Part shown: positions 1 through 7,908 of the stretch, piece by piece
Numbering within the stretch: the stretch's first letter is position 1
How the letters are laid out: the number at the start of each line of letters is the position of its first letter
Assembly (NCBI GenBank): GCA_949746915.1
Contig: CATKEA010000144.1
Location: 1-12,176 of the forward strand
Direction: 5' to 3'
DNA length: 12,176 nt
From: an uncultured Bacilli bacterium
GTDB taxonomy: Bacteria > Bacillota_I > Bacilli_A > RF39 > UBA660
The notes under the pieces: model-generated
The model's database searches: none
The model's input: the letters and a program-made list of their open reading frames with translations, nothing else
Told to the model about the DNA's origin: nothing
Made by a program: the position numbers and the translations under genes

Positions 1-777
1 AAAAAGAATTACAAAGAAAATAACCAAATAGTTCAAAATGATATTGAGTGTTTAATTAATAAAGTTTTAGAATTAAAAAAGGAATATAATGATATCTACA
101 TATGTGGTACCAGTATTTTTAGAGATTTAAATAAGTTAGAAAAAGAAAGCTTTTTAAAATATTTTTTTGATAAAACAGGTTTAGAATTTAATATTATTTC
201 TCCAAAACAAGAAAATGAACTTACAGTTTCAGGTGCAACTAGATTTATCAACGATAAAGCTTGCGTATTTGTTGGAGGAGGAGGTTCAACCGAAATTTCT
301 ATTTTTGACAAAACTATTATCGAAAGTGAAAATACTCCAATTGGTGTTATAGATGTTATGAATGAATTTCCTGATTTATCCGAAGAGTATGCTACTACTA
401 AACTAGAAACAGTTATGGAATATATTGAAAAAAGACTTAATGTTCCTAATACCAAAACTGATATTTTGATTCTTGCAGGAGGAGGGCATGAAGTTTTTGC
501 TAGAGGCTCTGGAGTAAAATATGAAAATAACACATTATATGAAGACCCGTCTGCTCCAATAATGATGGATATAGAAACCAGAATTAGCGAAACCAAAAGA
601 TTTTATGAAGCAATATCCTTAGAAGAGGTAAAGAAAAGAGCAACTAATCCAGAATGGTGGTTTGCAACTAGAGCAATGTGTGCTTTTGTCCTAGTAGTCG
701 CTAAAAAAATAGAAGCTAAATATATCATTCCTACCAATATATCTATGGTTTATGGAATATTAGAACAAAATAAATAG
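1..777 (+). CDS. Ppx/GppA-family phosphatase, 5'-partial (C-terminal 258 residues)
   Basis: The reading frame is open from the first base, so the gene begins upstream; a Met codon at 358 is internal, not the start. The family hydrolyses the terminal phosphate of polyphosphate or pppGpp using an ASKHA (actin-like) fold. Visible family marks, numbered from the window edge, are an 'ICGTSIFRD' stretch (34-42) matching the family's 'TSA-RDA' region, an 'NIISPKQENEL' segment (64-74) where the family has 'visG-eEA', the glycine-rich phosphate loop GGGGSTE (92-98), a second glycine motif LAGGGHEV in the distal half, and a C-terminal 'IIPTNISMVYGIL' matching the family's closing 'vs-gglreGil'. Odd: the loop normally reads D-I/L-G-G-G-S-x-E, but here the Asp position is Val. 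The protein may therefore be divergent in activity. Family assignment is fairly sure; the exact substrate is not. Confidence 0.8.
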   Translation, partial: KKNYKENNQIVQNDIECLINKVLELKKEYNDIYICGTSIFRDLNKLEKESFLKYFFDKTGLEFNIISPKQENELTVSGATRFINDKACVFVGGGGSTEISIFDKTIIESENTPIGVIDVMNEFPDLSEEYATTKLETVMEYIEKRLNVPNTKTDILILAGGGHEVFARGSGVKYENNTLYEDPSAPIMMDIETRISETKRFYEAISLEEVKKRATNPEWWFATRAMCAFVLVVAKKIEAKYIIPTNISMVYGILEQNK

Positions 778-794
778 TTTTAACAAAATTAAAC

Positions 795-866
795 TTATAT
801 CAATAATTTCAAGAGATTCCAAAAGAATCTTTTTTGTTTACAAGTAATTTGCTCAAGGAATAGCAT
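795..866 (-). CDS. Candidate 23-residue small protein, divergent from the arginine operon
   Basis: On the minus strand a perfect AGGAGG (874-879) lies 7 nt before an ATG (866-864), opening a 24-codon frame that ends in TAA (797-795). The peptide begins MLFLEQITCK, then has QKR and an aromatic/Leu-rich end (FFWNLLKLLI), so it is short, basic and amphipathic. Further upstream on the minus strand is an extended -10 hexamer, TGTTATAAT (967-959), but no good -35. The frame overlaps the terminator of the Ppx/GppA gene and may owe part of its sequence to that hairpin. No family is recognised. The start signals are better than chance would usually give in AT-rich DNA, but expression is unproven. Confidence 0.28.
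   Translation of the reverse strand: MLFLEQITCKQKRFFWNLLKLLI
811..836 (+). terminator. Rho-independent terminator after the Ppx/GppA gene
   Basis: AGATTC (814-819) pairs with GAATCT (825-830) around the loop CAAAA. A-T/G-T pairs extend the stem outward (811-813 with 831-833), and a T run follows (831-835). It sits 34 nt after the stop codon. Confidence 0.8.
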
Positions 867-892
867 GTTAACACCTCCTAAGTACTTTTATC

Positions 893-914
893 TAAATGAT
901 AAATTTATCCTTTA
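893..914. promoter_or_regulatory. 22-nt near-perfect palindrome, candidate operator
   Basis: The core GATAAATTTATC (898-909) is a perfect 12-bp palindrome. Beyond one mismatch on each side (897/910) the symmetry continues for four more pairs (TAAA at 893-896 against TTTA at 911-914). It lies about 68 nt upstream of the -35 of the arginine operon. The spacing TGA-8 nt-TC resembles an ARG box (TGAAT-WWWW-ATTCA) but the half-sites do not match well. The regulator is therefore left open; ArgR/AhrC is the candidate suggested by the neighbouring pathway. Confidence 0.35.
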
Positions 915-958
915 AAATAGAAAGACCAACTAGTTATATTAAAACAATTTTAAAAAAA

Positions 959-967
959 ATTATAACA
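959..967 (-). promoter_or_regulatory. Possible extended -10 promoter for the minus-strand small ORF
   Basis: Read on the minus strand, 967-959 is TGTTATAAT, a TGn element directly before a consensus TATAAT. The hexamer 17 nt further upstream (AGTAAA) is a poor -35. If used, it would give a leader of about 85 nt containing the palindrome at 893-914. AT-rich DNA often produces TATAAT by chance, so this is tentative. Confidence 0.25.
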
Positions 968-981
968 AAAATCTTTTATTC

Positions 982-1010
982 TTTACTTTAATTTGGAAAA
1001 ATGATACAAT
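982..1010 (+). promoter_or_regulatory. Sigma-A-type promoter of the ABC importer-arcABCD operon
   Basis: TTTACT (982-987), a 17-nt spacer, then TACAAT (1005-1010) with a TG dinucleotide one base upstream (1002-1003), making an extended -10. It leaves a leader of about 20 nt before the ATG at 1036, whose ribosome site is AGGGG (1021-1025). It is the only convincing promoter seen before the seven-gene run. Confidence 0.75.
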
Positions 1011-1035
1011 CAAATAAAATAGGGGTAGTGAGAAT

Positions 1036-1773
1036 ATGTGTCAAAAAATAAGAAAAATTGTAAAAGTTTTTCTAGTAACAATCTTAGTTATTTTTATAAC
1101 TGGTTGTGGTAAAAATGCCAATGAATTAATATTAGTAACTGAAGCAGGCTTTTCGCCTTATGAATACTATCAAGATGGGAAAATAGTTGGAGTAGACATT
1201 GATATAGCAAATGAAATAGCAACTAGATTAAACAAAAAATTAGTTGTTAAAGATGTTTCATTTGACTTCTTAATAAACGAAGTAAAAAGTGGCAAAGCCG
1301 ATTTTGCTGCTGCTGGAATAAGTATAACAGATGAAAGAAAAAAAGAAGTTGACTTCACCGACGAATATACAGTATCAAATCAAGTAGTAATAATAAGAAA
1401 AGATAGTACCATAAAAAACTTTGATGATATTAAAACGAAAAAGATAGTAACTCAACTAGGAACAGTAGCTGATTTTTATGTTACAAAGAACTTTAAACAA
1501 GCAACACTAATAACTCATAAAAAATATTTATCTGCTGTTGAAGATGTTAAAAGTAAAAAAGCTGATTGTTTAATTATGGATGAACTTCCAGCTAAAGAAA
1601 TCATCAAAGAAAATCAAGAATTAAAAATAATGGATGGTATTTTGTTTCAAGATAAATATGGCATGATTGTCAAAAAAGGAAATACTAAATTAAAAGAAGA
1701 TATAAATAAGATATTGAAAGAAATGAATGATGATGGAACAATAGAGAAATTAATACTAAATCATTCAAAATAG
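1036..1773 (+). CDS. Amino-acid ABC transporter substrate-binding lipoprotein
   Basis: Extracytoplasmic binding protein of the polar amino acid family (SBP_bac_3), delivering an amino acid to the permease encoded next. A basic N-terminus and hydrophobic segment (about 8-22) lead to a lipobox ITGC with lipidation Cys24, so the mature protein should be membrane-anchored. Family marks are the 'GFSPYEY' ligand-loop start (38-44), GVDIDIA (52-58, usually GFDVDLA), and 'ISITDERKKEVDFTDEY' (95-111), where Arg101 is the expected carboxylate-binding residue. Asp182 (LIMDE) is the expected amino-group ligand. At 245 residues the length is normal. It is the first gene of the operon, 12 nt before the permease. 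Arginine is the substrate implied by the downstream arc genes; the residues alone do not separate arginine from other polar amino acids. Confidence 0.9.
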   Translation: MCQKIRKIVKVFLVTILVIFITGCGKNANELILVTEAGFSPYEYYQDGKIVGVDIDIANEIATRLNKKLVVKDVSFDFLINEVKSGKADFAAAGISITDERKKEVDFTDEYTVSNQVVIIRKDSTIKNFDDIKTKKIVTQLGTVADFYVTKNFKQATLITHKKYLSAVEDVKSKKADCLIMDELPAKEIIKENQELKIMDGILFQDKYGMIVKKGNTKLKEDINKILKEMNDDGTIEKLILNHSK

Positions 1774-1784
1774 AGGTAAAAATA

Positions 1785-2471
1785 ATGGAGCAGTTTTTAG
1801 ATGCCTTTTATAAAACATTTATTTATGAAGATAGATATTTGTATTTTTTAGAAGGTTTAAAATATACTTTAATTATTGCACTTTTTTCTTGTATTCTAGG
1901 ACTTATCTTTGGAATACTAACAAGTGTAATAAGAGATTATCATAAACAAACAAATAAATTAGCAATCTTAAGTAAAATTTGTGATATATATGTCTATATC
2001 ATTAGAGGTACACCAACATTACTACAATTAATGATTTTATACTATGTTGTTTTCAAAACCTCAACAATTTCTCCAATCATTGTTGGAATATTAACTTTTG
2101 GAATTAACTCAGGAGCCTACACCTCAGAAATATTTAGAGCTGGCTTTGATGGAATAGATAAAGGACAAAGAGAAGCTTGTAAAACACTTGGCTTAAATTA
2201 TCTAAAAACAATGAAACATGTTATCTTTCCTCAAGCTCTAACTAAAATTTTTCCTGCTTTAGGAAATGAAATTATTACACTAGTTAAAGAAACATCTATT
2301 GCTGGGTATGTTGGCATTGTTGAACTAATTAAAGCTTCAGATATTATCTCATCAAGAACTTATGATTACTTTTTTCCTTTGATAGTATCAGCTTTAGTAT
2401 ATTTATTATTAACTTACCTTTTATCAAAAATAATGAAGTTAATGGAAAGGAAGTTAAATCATGCTATTTAA
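1785..2471 (+). CDS. Amino-acid ABC transporter permease (HisM/ArtQ type)
   Basis: Membrane subunit of a polar amino-acid importer; it would work as a homodimer, since no second permease is present. Hydrophobic spans are at about 22-48, 68-90, 95-118, 145-180 (partly) and 196-216. The cytoplasmic EAA loop that docks on the ATPase is at about 129-150 (EACKTLGL, followed by FPQAL). 'RGTPTLLQL' (74-82) is the family's usual segment. The length of 228 is standard. The ribosome site AGAGG overlaps the stop of the binding-protein gene, and the 3' end overlaps the ATPase start by 11 nt, so the two are probably translationally coupled. Substrate by context: arginine. Confidence 0.9.
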   Translation: MEQFLDAFYKTFIYEDRYLYFLEGLKYTLIIALFSCILGLIFGILTSVIRDYHKQTNKLAILSKICDIYVYIIRGTPTLLQLMILYYVVFKTSTISPIIVGILTFGINSGAYTSEIFRAGFDGIDKGQREACKTLGLNYLKTMKHVIFPQALTKIFPALGNEIITLVKETSIAGYVGIVELIKASDIISSRTYDYFFPLIVSALVYLLLTYLLSKIMKLMERKLNHAI

Positions 2472-3180
2472 AATAAAATCATTGTCCAAAAAATTTGGAA
2501 AGACTTATGTTTTAAAAAATATTAATTTAGAAATAGAAAACGATGAAAAAATAGTTATAATTGGTCCATCTGGAAGTGGTAAAAGTACTTTTTTAAGATG
2601 CTTAAGCACTCTAGAAGAAACAACAAGTGGTGAAATATTTTTTCAAGATATTAAGTTAAATTCCAAAAATACAAAAAAAATCCAGGGTAAAATTGGAATG
2701 GTGTTTCAAAATTTTCAATTATTTGATAATTTGACAGTGTTAGAAAATATTACACTAGCTCCAGTTTTAAATAAAATTATGTCTAAAGAAGAGGCATATA
2801 AACAAGCAAGAATCTACTTAAAACAAATCCATCTTGATAAGAAAGAAAACGAATATCCAAACGACTTATCAGGAGGACAAAAACAACGTGTTGCTATCAT
2901 CAGAACACTAATGATGAACCCAGAAGTAATTCTCTTTGATGAGCCAACTAGTGCCTTAGATCCAGAAATGATAAATGAAGTTCTTGCACTAATAATGGAG
3001 GTGAGTAAGAAAAACATTACAATGATTGTAGTTACTCATGAGTTAAACTTCGCTTATGATTTTGCAACCAGAGTTCTGTTCATGGATAAAGGAAGAATCG
3101 TTGAAGACGGAGACAAAGAACAAATCTTTCATCATCCCAAAACAGATAGACTACAACAATTTTTAGATAATATAAAATAG
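2461..3180 (+). CDS. Amino-acid ABC transporter ATP-binding protein (GlnQ/ArtP type)
   Basis: Cytoplasmic ATPase that powers the importer. All motifs are intact: Walker A GPSGSGKST (35-43), Q-loop Gln83 in VFQNF, signature LSGGQ (136-140), Walker B ILFDE (157-161), D-loop SALD (164-167) and switch His193. The length of 239 is typical of the polar amino-acid subfamily. AAAGGA (2446-2451) inside the permease gene is the ribosome site. The stop codon TAG is merged with the AGGAGG site of arcA, so transporter and deiminase are on one transcript. This linkage is the main reason for proposing arginine as substrate. Confidence 0.93.
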   Translation: MLFKIKSLSKKFGKTYVLKNINLEIENDEKIVIIGPSGSGKSTFLRCLSTLEETTSGEIFFQDIKLNSKNTKKIQGKIGMVFQNFQLFDNLTVLENITLAPVLNKIMSKEEAYKQARIYLKQIHLDKKENEYPNDLSGGQKQRVAIIRTLMMNPEVILFDEPTSALDPEMINEVLALIMEVSKKNITMIVVTHELNFAYDFATRVLFMDKGRIVEDGDKEQIFHHPKTDRLQQFLDNIK

Positions 3181-3190
3181 GAGGACAAAA

Positions 3191-4432
3191 GTGAATATAA
3201 TAAACGTAAAAAGTGAAATCAAACCACTTAAAAAAGTACTACTACATAGGCCAGGAAACGAATTATTAAATTTAACTCCAGATACTTTAGGAGAATTATT
3301 ATTTGATGATATTCCATACTTGCCAATTGCCCAAAAAGAACATGATGAGTTTGCTAGAGTATTAAAGGAAAATGAGGTTGAAGTAGTATATCTAGAGGAT
3401 TTAATGGCACAAGTATTAGAACAAGGTGAAAATATACGCGAAGAGTTCATTAACCAATTTATCTATGAAGCTGGAATAAGAACTCCAAAGTATAAGGATT
3501 TAGTATTTAATTACTTAAGTAGCTTTAAAGATAATAAAGAATTAGTTTTAAAAACTATGGAAGGAATCCAAATCTATGAAATAAATAGAAATAAAAGAAA
3601 AGAAGAAAAATCCCTTGTTGATTTAGTAACAGAAGAAACTGACTTCTCAGCAGCTCCAATGCCTAACTTATATTTTACAAGAGATAACTTTGCAAGTATT
3701 GGAACTGGGATTTCCTTAAATAGAATGTATTCTGTAACAAGAAATAGAGAGACTATTTATGCTGAGTATATCTTTAAATACCATCCTGATTTTGCCGGAA
3801 AAGTAGATAAGTATTTTGATCGTGATTATCCATATCATATCGAAGGCGGAGACATCTTAAACTTAAATGAAAATATTATAGCAATTGGTATTTCTCAAAG
3901 AACTCAAGCTGGAGCTATTGATAAAATTGCAAAAGAATTATTCAAAAATAAAAAATGCAAAATAGATACTGTGTTAGCATTCAATATTCCAAATAGTCGT
4001 GCTTTTATGCACTTAGATACAGTTTTTACTCAAGTTGATAGAAATAAATTTACTTATCATCCAGGTATTGTTGATACTTTACAAGTATTTGAAATAACAG
4101 AAGGAAATGATCCTGAAAGTGATGAAGATTTAAATGTTATTGAAATAAATGATACATTAGAAAATATTTTATCTAAATATTTAAAAATGCCAATTACTTT
4201 AATTCCATGTGCTGGAGGAGATAAAGTAGCAGCTGAAAGAGAACAATGGAATGATGGTTCTAATACCTTATGTATAGCTCCAGGAGTTGTTATTGTTTAT
4301 GACAGAAATGTTATAACAAATCAAGTTTTAAGAGAAAATGGATTAAAAGTAATTGAAATACCAGGAGCAGAAATATCTCGTGGGCGTGGAGGTCCAAGAT
4401 GTATGAGTATGCCTTTAATAAGGGAGGATTAA
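3191..4432 (+). CDS. arcA: Arginine deiminase
   Basis: Hydrolyses L-arginine to citrulline and ammonia, the first step of the ADI pathway. The 413-residue protein has the expected catalytic set: FTRD with Asp165, HIEGGD (216-221) with Glu218, His274 and Asp276 in MHLDT, and nucleophile Cys404 in [10 protein letters not shown] near the C-terminus. The N-terminal '[15 protein letters not shown]' (16-30) is also characteristic. The start is GTG at 3191, chosen because a perfect AGGAGG (3179-3184) sits 6 nt upstream and the next gene is equally tightly spaced. It is followed after 1 nt by arcB. No missing residues or breaks are seen. Confidence 0.97.
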   Translation: MNIINVKSEIKPLKKVLLHRPGNELLNLTPDTLGELLFDDIPYLPIAQKEHDEFARVLKENEVEVVYLEDLMAQVLEQGENIREEFINQFIYEAGIRTPKYKDLVFNYLSSFKDNKELVLKTMEGIQIYEINRNKRKEEKSLVDLVTEETDFSAAPMPNLYFTRDNFASIGTGISLNRMYSVTRNRETIYAEYIFKYHPDFAGKVDKYFDRDYPYHIEGGDILNLNENIIAIGISQRTQAGAIDKIAKELFKNKKCKIDTVLAFNIPNSRAFMHLDTVFTQVDRNKFTYHPGIVDTLQVFEITEGNDPESDEDLNVIEINDTLENILSKYLKMPITLIPCAGGDKVAAEREQWNDGSNTLCIAPGVVIVYDRNVITNQVLRENGLKVIEIPGAEISRGRGGPRCMSMPLIRED

Positions 4433-4433
4433 T

Positions 4434-5423
4434 ATGAATTTTTATGGAAGAGATTTTTTAAAATTATTAGATTATACCGAAGAAGAAATAATTTATTTGA
4501 TTAATCTTGCTATAAAGTTTAAAGAAAAAAAACGTGCTGGTAAAAAACACGAATATTTAAAAGGTAAAAACGTTGTATTACTATTTGAAAAAGATTCTAC
4601 TAGAACTAGATGTGCCTTTGAAGTAGGAGCAAAAGATTTAGGAATGGGCGTTACTTATCTAGGACCAACAGGTTCTCAAATGGGTAAAAAAGAGAGTATT
4701 AAAGATACTGCCCGTGTTTTAGCTAGAATGTATGATGGTATTGAATACCGTGGATTTGATCAAAAAATTATTGAAGAGTTAGCTGAATATTCTTCTGTGC
4801 CAGTTTGGAATGGTCTAACTAATGAATTTCATCCAACTCAGATGTTAGCAGATATTATGACAATGTATGAAAATTTTGGTGAAGTGAAGGGAAGAAAATT
4901 AGTTTTCTTAGGAGATGCTAGAAACAATGTTGCAAACTCCTTAATGGTAATATGTTCAAAACTTGGAATTGATTTTTGTTGTTGTGCTCCAGCTTCGTTG
5001 TTTCCCAACGATGATTTAGTAGAAACTTGTAGAGAATTAGCTAAAAAACATTCTTCTGAAATTATTTTAACTGAAGATATTGATGAAGGATTAGATAATG
5101 CTTCTGTTATCTATACAGACGTATGGGTATCTATGGGAGAAGATGATTCTTTATGGAAAGAAAGAATTAAACTACTAACACCATACCGTGTAACAAAAGA
5201 ACTAATAGCTCTTGCTAATCCAGATGCTATATTCCTTCACTGCTTACCTTCTTTTCATGATATTAATACTAAGATTGGAAAAGAAATACATGACAAATTT
5301 AAGATTGATGAAATGGAAGTTACTGATGAAGTATTTGAATCAAGTCAATCTAAAGTTATGGATGAAGCAGAAAATAGACTTCATACAATAAAAGCTGTTA
5401 TGTATGCAACAATGAAAAAGTAA
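4434..5423 (+). CDS. arcB: Ornithine carbamoyltransferase, catabolic by context
   Basis: In this setting it phosphorolyses citrulline to ornithine and carbamoyl phosphate. The 329-residue protein carries the carbamoyl-phosphate motif STRTR (55-59), HPTQ (133-136), the ornithine-specific DVWVSMG (229-235) and HCLP (269-272) with the catalytic Cys270. The SMG motif argues against putrescine or other carbamoyltransferases. Its ribosome site AGGGAGG (4421-4427) lies in the end of arcA, and its stop overlaps the arcC start. Anabolic ArgF has the same motifs; the catabolic role is inferred from position between arcA and arcC. Confidence 0.95.
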   Translation: MNFYGRDFLKLLDYTEEEIIYLINLAIKFKEKKRAGKKHEYLKGKNVVLLFEKDSTRTRCAFEVGAKDLGMGVTYLGPTGSQMGKKESIKDTARVLARMYDGIEYRGFDQKIIEELAEYSSVPVWNGLTNEFHPTQMLADIMTMYENFGEVKGRKLVFLGDARNNVANSLMVICSKLGIDFCCCAPASLFPNDDLVETCRELAKKHSSEIILTEDIDEGLDNASVIYTDVWVSMGEDDSLWKERIKLLTPYRVTKELIALANPDAIFLHCLPSFHDINTKIGKEIHDKFKIDEMEVTDEVFESSQSKVMDEAENRLHTIKAVMYATMKK

Positions 5424-6361
5424 TGCGTAAAAAAATAGTTATTGCATTAGGAGGAAATGCACTAGGAAACACTCCAGAAGAACAGTTGAAATTAGTTCAA
5501 AGAACAGCTAAACACATAGTAGAATTAGCTGAATGTTACGATATTGTAGTAACCCATGGAAATGGACCACAAGTTGGTATGATTAATATGGCACTTGAAG
5601 TATCACATGATGCAATTAATACTCCACAGGTAGCTTTTCCAGAATGTGGTGCTATGAGTCAAGGTTATATTGGATACCATTTACAACAACAAATCCAAGA
5701 AGAATTAATCAAAAGAAATATGCGAAAAAATTGTGTAACAGTTCTTACACAAGTCGTAGTAGATAAAAAAGATAAAGCCTTTTTAAATCCAACTAAGCCA
5801 ATTGGAAGTTTCTATACTGAAGCTGCTGCTAAAAAAATGTCAATAGAAAGAGGCTATATTTTTAAAGAAGATGCTGGTAGGGGGTATCGTAGAGTAGTAC
5901 CATCTCCAGATCCACAAAAAATTGTTGAAACAAAAACAATTAAACAACTATTACAAACCAGAAATATTGTTATTGCTGGAGGAGGTGGAGGAATTCCTGT
6001 AGTTTATCATTATAATAGACTAAGGGGAGTTGATGCTGTAATTGATAAGGATAAAACTAGTGCTAGAATTGCAATTGATATTAAAGCCGATATTTTATTA
6101 ATACTAACAGCAGTTGAAAAAGTATGTATCAATTATAATACAGCAAATGAAAAGCCTCTTGATTATTTAACTCCACAACAAGCCAGACAATATATGAAAA
6201 CAGGAGAGTTTAAAGAAGGAAGTATGTTGCCAAAAATAGAAGCTTGCCTAACGTTTGTTGATAAACGAAGAAATGGACAAGCACTAATTACTTCTCTTAG
6301 TAAAGCAAGTGATGCTCTACTTGGAAAAACAGGAACAGTAATTAGTAGGAAGGGAGTATAA
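5423..6361 (+). CDS. arcC: Carbamate kinase
   Basis: Transfers phosphate from carbamoyl phosphate to ADP, giving ATP, ammonia and CO2; this is the energy-yielding step. The 312-residue amino-acid-kinase fold protein shows VIALGGNALG (6-15), THGNGPQVG (44-52), the VIDKDKTSA segment (206-214) and GSMLPK (266-271) with Lys271. The start ATG overlaps the arcB stop as TAATG, and no Shine-Dalgarno sequence is visible upstream (the preceding bases are A-rich). Translation probably depends on coupling to arcB, which would tie the amounts of the two enzymes. Confidence 0.96.
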   Translation: MRKKIVIALGGNALGNTPEEQLKLVQRTAKHIVELAECYDIVVTHGNGPQVGMINMALEVSHDAINTPQVAFPECGAMSQGYIGYHLQQQIQEELIKRNMRKNCVTVLTQVVVDKKDKAFLNPTKPIGSFYTEAAAKKMSIERGYIFKEDAGRGYRRVVPSPDPQKIVETKTIKQLLQTRNIVIAGGGGGIPVVYHYNRLRGVDAVIDKDKTSARIAIDIKADILLILTAVEKVCINYNTANEKPLDYLTPQQARQYMKTGEFKEGSMLPKIEACLTFVDKRRNGQALITSLSKASDALLGKTGTVISRKGV

Positions 6362-6362
6362 T

Positions 6363-7808
6363 ATGGCTACAAAGAAAAAAAGAAAAGATGTTTTAACATC
6401 CTTTTCAATAATTTTTATTTTAATTTTCGTACTAGGTATTATTACCTATATATTACCTCAAGCCTCTTTTAGTGGAGATGCTATCATAAATGGTAGTGGA
6501 GTTGTTAGAGCTACATTACCAGATATCCTAATGGCTCCTTTAAAAGGTTTTGAAAATGCGATTGATGTTTGTATTTTCGTTTTAATACTTGGAGGTTTTT
6601 TAGCAATAGTTGCGAAAACTAAAGCTTTAGAAACAGGAATACAAGTATTAGTAAAAGCTTTAAAAGGCAATGAACTTGCTTTAATTCCTATCTTAATGTT
6701 TATTTTCTCAATAGCAGGAACAACTTATGGAATGTTAGAAGAAACAGTGGGATTTTACGCCTTATTAGCAGCAGCTATGGTTATGGCTGGTATGGATACT
6801 GTGGTATCATCTGCCATTGTATTACTTGGAGCAGGTTCAGGTGTACTTGGTTCTACTATTAATCCTTTTGCAGTAGGTGCTGCAATATCAGCTTTACCAG
6901 ATAATATCAAAGTAAACCAAGGAATCATTATTTCTATTGGAACACTTCTATGGTTTTCAACTTTAATTATTTCTATTTTATTTGTAATGAATTATGCCAA
7001 AAAAGTCATAAAGAAAAAAGGTTCAACTATTCTTTCCTTAAGAGAACGAAAAGATATGGAAATGGAATATGGACAAGGTGCTTTAAAGAAAGATGAAAAA
7101 GTAAAATTAACTAAAAAACAAGTTATTACTTTATGGTTGTTTGCTTTAACTTTTGCTGTAATGATTGTTGGCTTTATTCCATGGGGAGATTTCAACGTAT
7201 CAATATTTGATAAATTTACTGGTTGGCTAACTGGTAGTCCACTTGGATCTTGGTATTTCTATGAAGCTTCAATCTGGTTCTTAATTATGTCAGTAATAAT
7301 TGGCTTAGTAAATAGAACAGGAGAAAAACAATTTGTTGATACATTTATTGATGGAGCAGATGACATGGTTGGAGTTATTCTAATCATTGCTATTGCTAGA
7401 GGAGCTTCTGTACTTATGAGTATCACATATTTAGATAATTATATTATCTATAATGCTACTGAATTATTAAAAGTAGTACCAGCTGGTATATTTGCGCCAC
7501 TTAATTATTTACTTCATATAATATTATCTATTTTAGTACCATCTTCATCAGCATTAGCATCATTGTCTGCTCCAATTATTGGACCATTAACAAATGGACT
7601 AGGTTATAGTACAGAAGTATCTATTATGACTATAGTTGCAGCTAATGGTTTAGTAAATTTAATTACTCCAACTTGTGGAGCCATAATGGGTGGTTTAGCT
7701 TTAGCTAAAGTTCAATATTCAACTTGGGTAAAATGGGCTGGTAAAGTTGTAGCAACAATTGCTATAGCTAATATTGTAATATTAACAGCACTAATGATTC
7801 TTTTATAA
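6363..7808 (+). CDS. arcD: YfcC/DcuC-family membrane transporter, probable arginine/ornithine antiporter
   Basis: A 481-residue polytopic membrane protein with roughly 10-12 hydrophobic spans (for example 12-31, 66-84, 105-119, 128-150, 186-210, 254-273, 302-316, 335-356, 376-392, 462-481) and a charged cytoplasmic-type loop at 211-252. Conserved-looking pore segments include TTYGMLEET (120-128), NPFAVGAAI (167-175), VPSSSALASLSAPIIGP (392-408) and ANGLVNLITPTCG (427-439), as in the YfcC family. Streptococcal ArcD proteins belong to this family, and the gene follows arcC by 1 nt with its own AAGGGAG site (6350-6356). Exchange of arginine for ornithine is therefore the likely role, by context. 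The family also contains carriers of other or unknown specificity. Confidence 0.85.
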   Translation: MATKKKRKDVLTSFSIIFILIFVLGIITYILPQASFSGDAIINGSGVVRATLPDILMAPLKGFENAIDVCIFVLILGGFLAIVAKTKALETGIQVLVKALKGNELALIPILMFIFSIAGTTYGMLEETVGFYALLAAAMVMAGMDTVVSSAIVLLGAGSGVLGSTINPFAVGAAISALPDNIKVNQGIIISIGTLLWFSTLIISILFVMNYAKKVIKKKGSTILSLRERKDMEMEYGQGALKKDEKVKLTKKQVITLWLFALTFAVMIVGFIPWGDFNVSIFDKFTGWLTGSPLGSWYFYEASIWFLIMSVIIGLVNRTGEKQFVDTFIDGADDMVGVILIIAIARGASVLMSITYLDNYIIYNATELLKVVPAGIFAPLNYLLHIILSILVPSSSALASLSAPIIGPLTNGLGYSTEVSIMTIVAANGLVNLITPTCGAIMGGLALAKVQYSTWVKWAGKVVATIAIANIVILTALMILL

Positions 7809-7817
7809 TGTTACCTT

Positions 7818-7849
7818 AGACTATTAACTAACTTGTTAATAGTCTTTTC
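7818..7849 (+). terminator. Rho-independent terminator of the arginine operon
   Basis: AGACTATTAAC (7818-7828) pairs perfectly over 11 bp with GTTAATAGTCT (7835-7845) around a 6-nt loop, followed by a short T-rich tail (TTTCT). It lies 9 nt after the arcD stop and separates the operon from the next promoter. Confidence 0.85.
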
Positions 7850-7851
7850 TA

Positions 7852-7881
7852 TTGACTAAATAAGAAATTTGAGAGTACAAT
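7852..7881 (+). promoter_or_regulatory. Sigma-A-type promoter of the HD-kinase fusion gene
   Basis: TTGACT (7852-7857), an 18-nt spacer, then TACAAT (7876-7881). It begins immediately after the arc terminator and leaves about 20 nt to the ATG at 7909, whose ribosome site AAGGAGG (7895-7901) is ideal. Confidence 0.75.
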
Positions 7882-7908
7882 AAAAATATTAATTAAGGAG
7901 GTAATGTT

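Noticed and set aside
96..596. Minus-strand 166-residue frame
   Set aside because: Serine/leucine-rich shadow of the Ppx/GppA gene; its composition is that of an antisense frame in AT-rich DNA.
358..777. Separate 139-residue gene starting at the ATG at 358
   Set aside because: The same frame is open to base 1 and upstream codons encode conserved Ppx/GppA motifs, so this Met is internal.
933..966. Inverted GTTATA (933-938) and TATAAC (961-966)
   Set aside because: Only six A/T-rich pairs with a 22-nt spacer; expected often by chance in this composition.
4434..5423. Putrescine rather than ornithine carbamoyltransferase (agmatine deiminase pathway)
   Set aside because: The DVWVSMG ornithine motif and the adjacent true arginine deiminase, not an agmatine deiminase, favour OTC.
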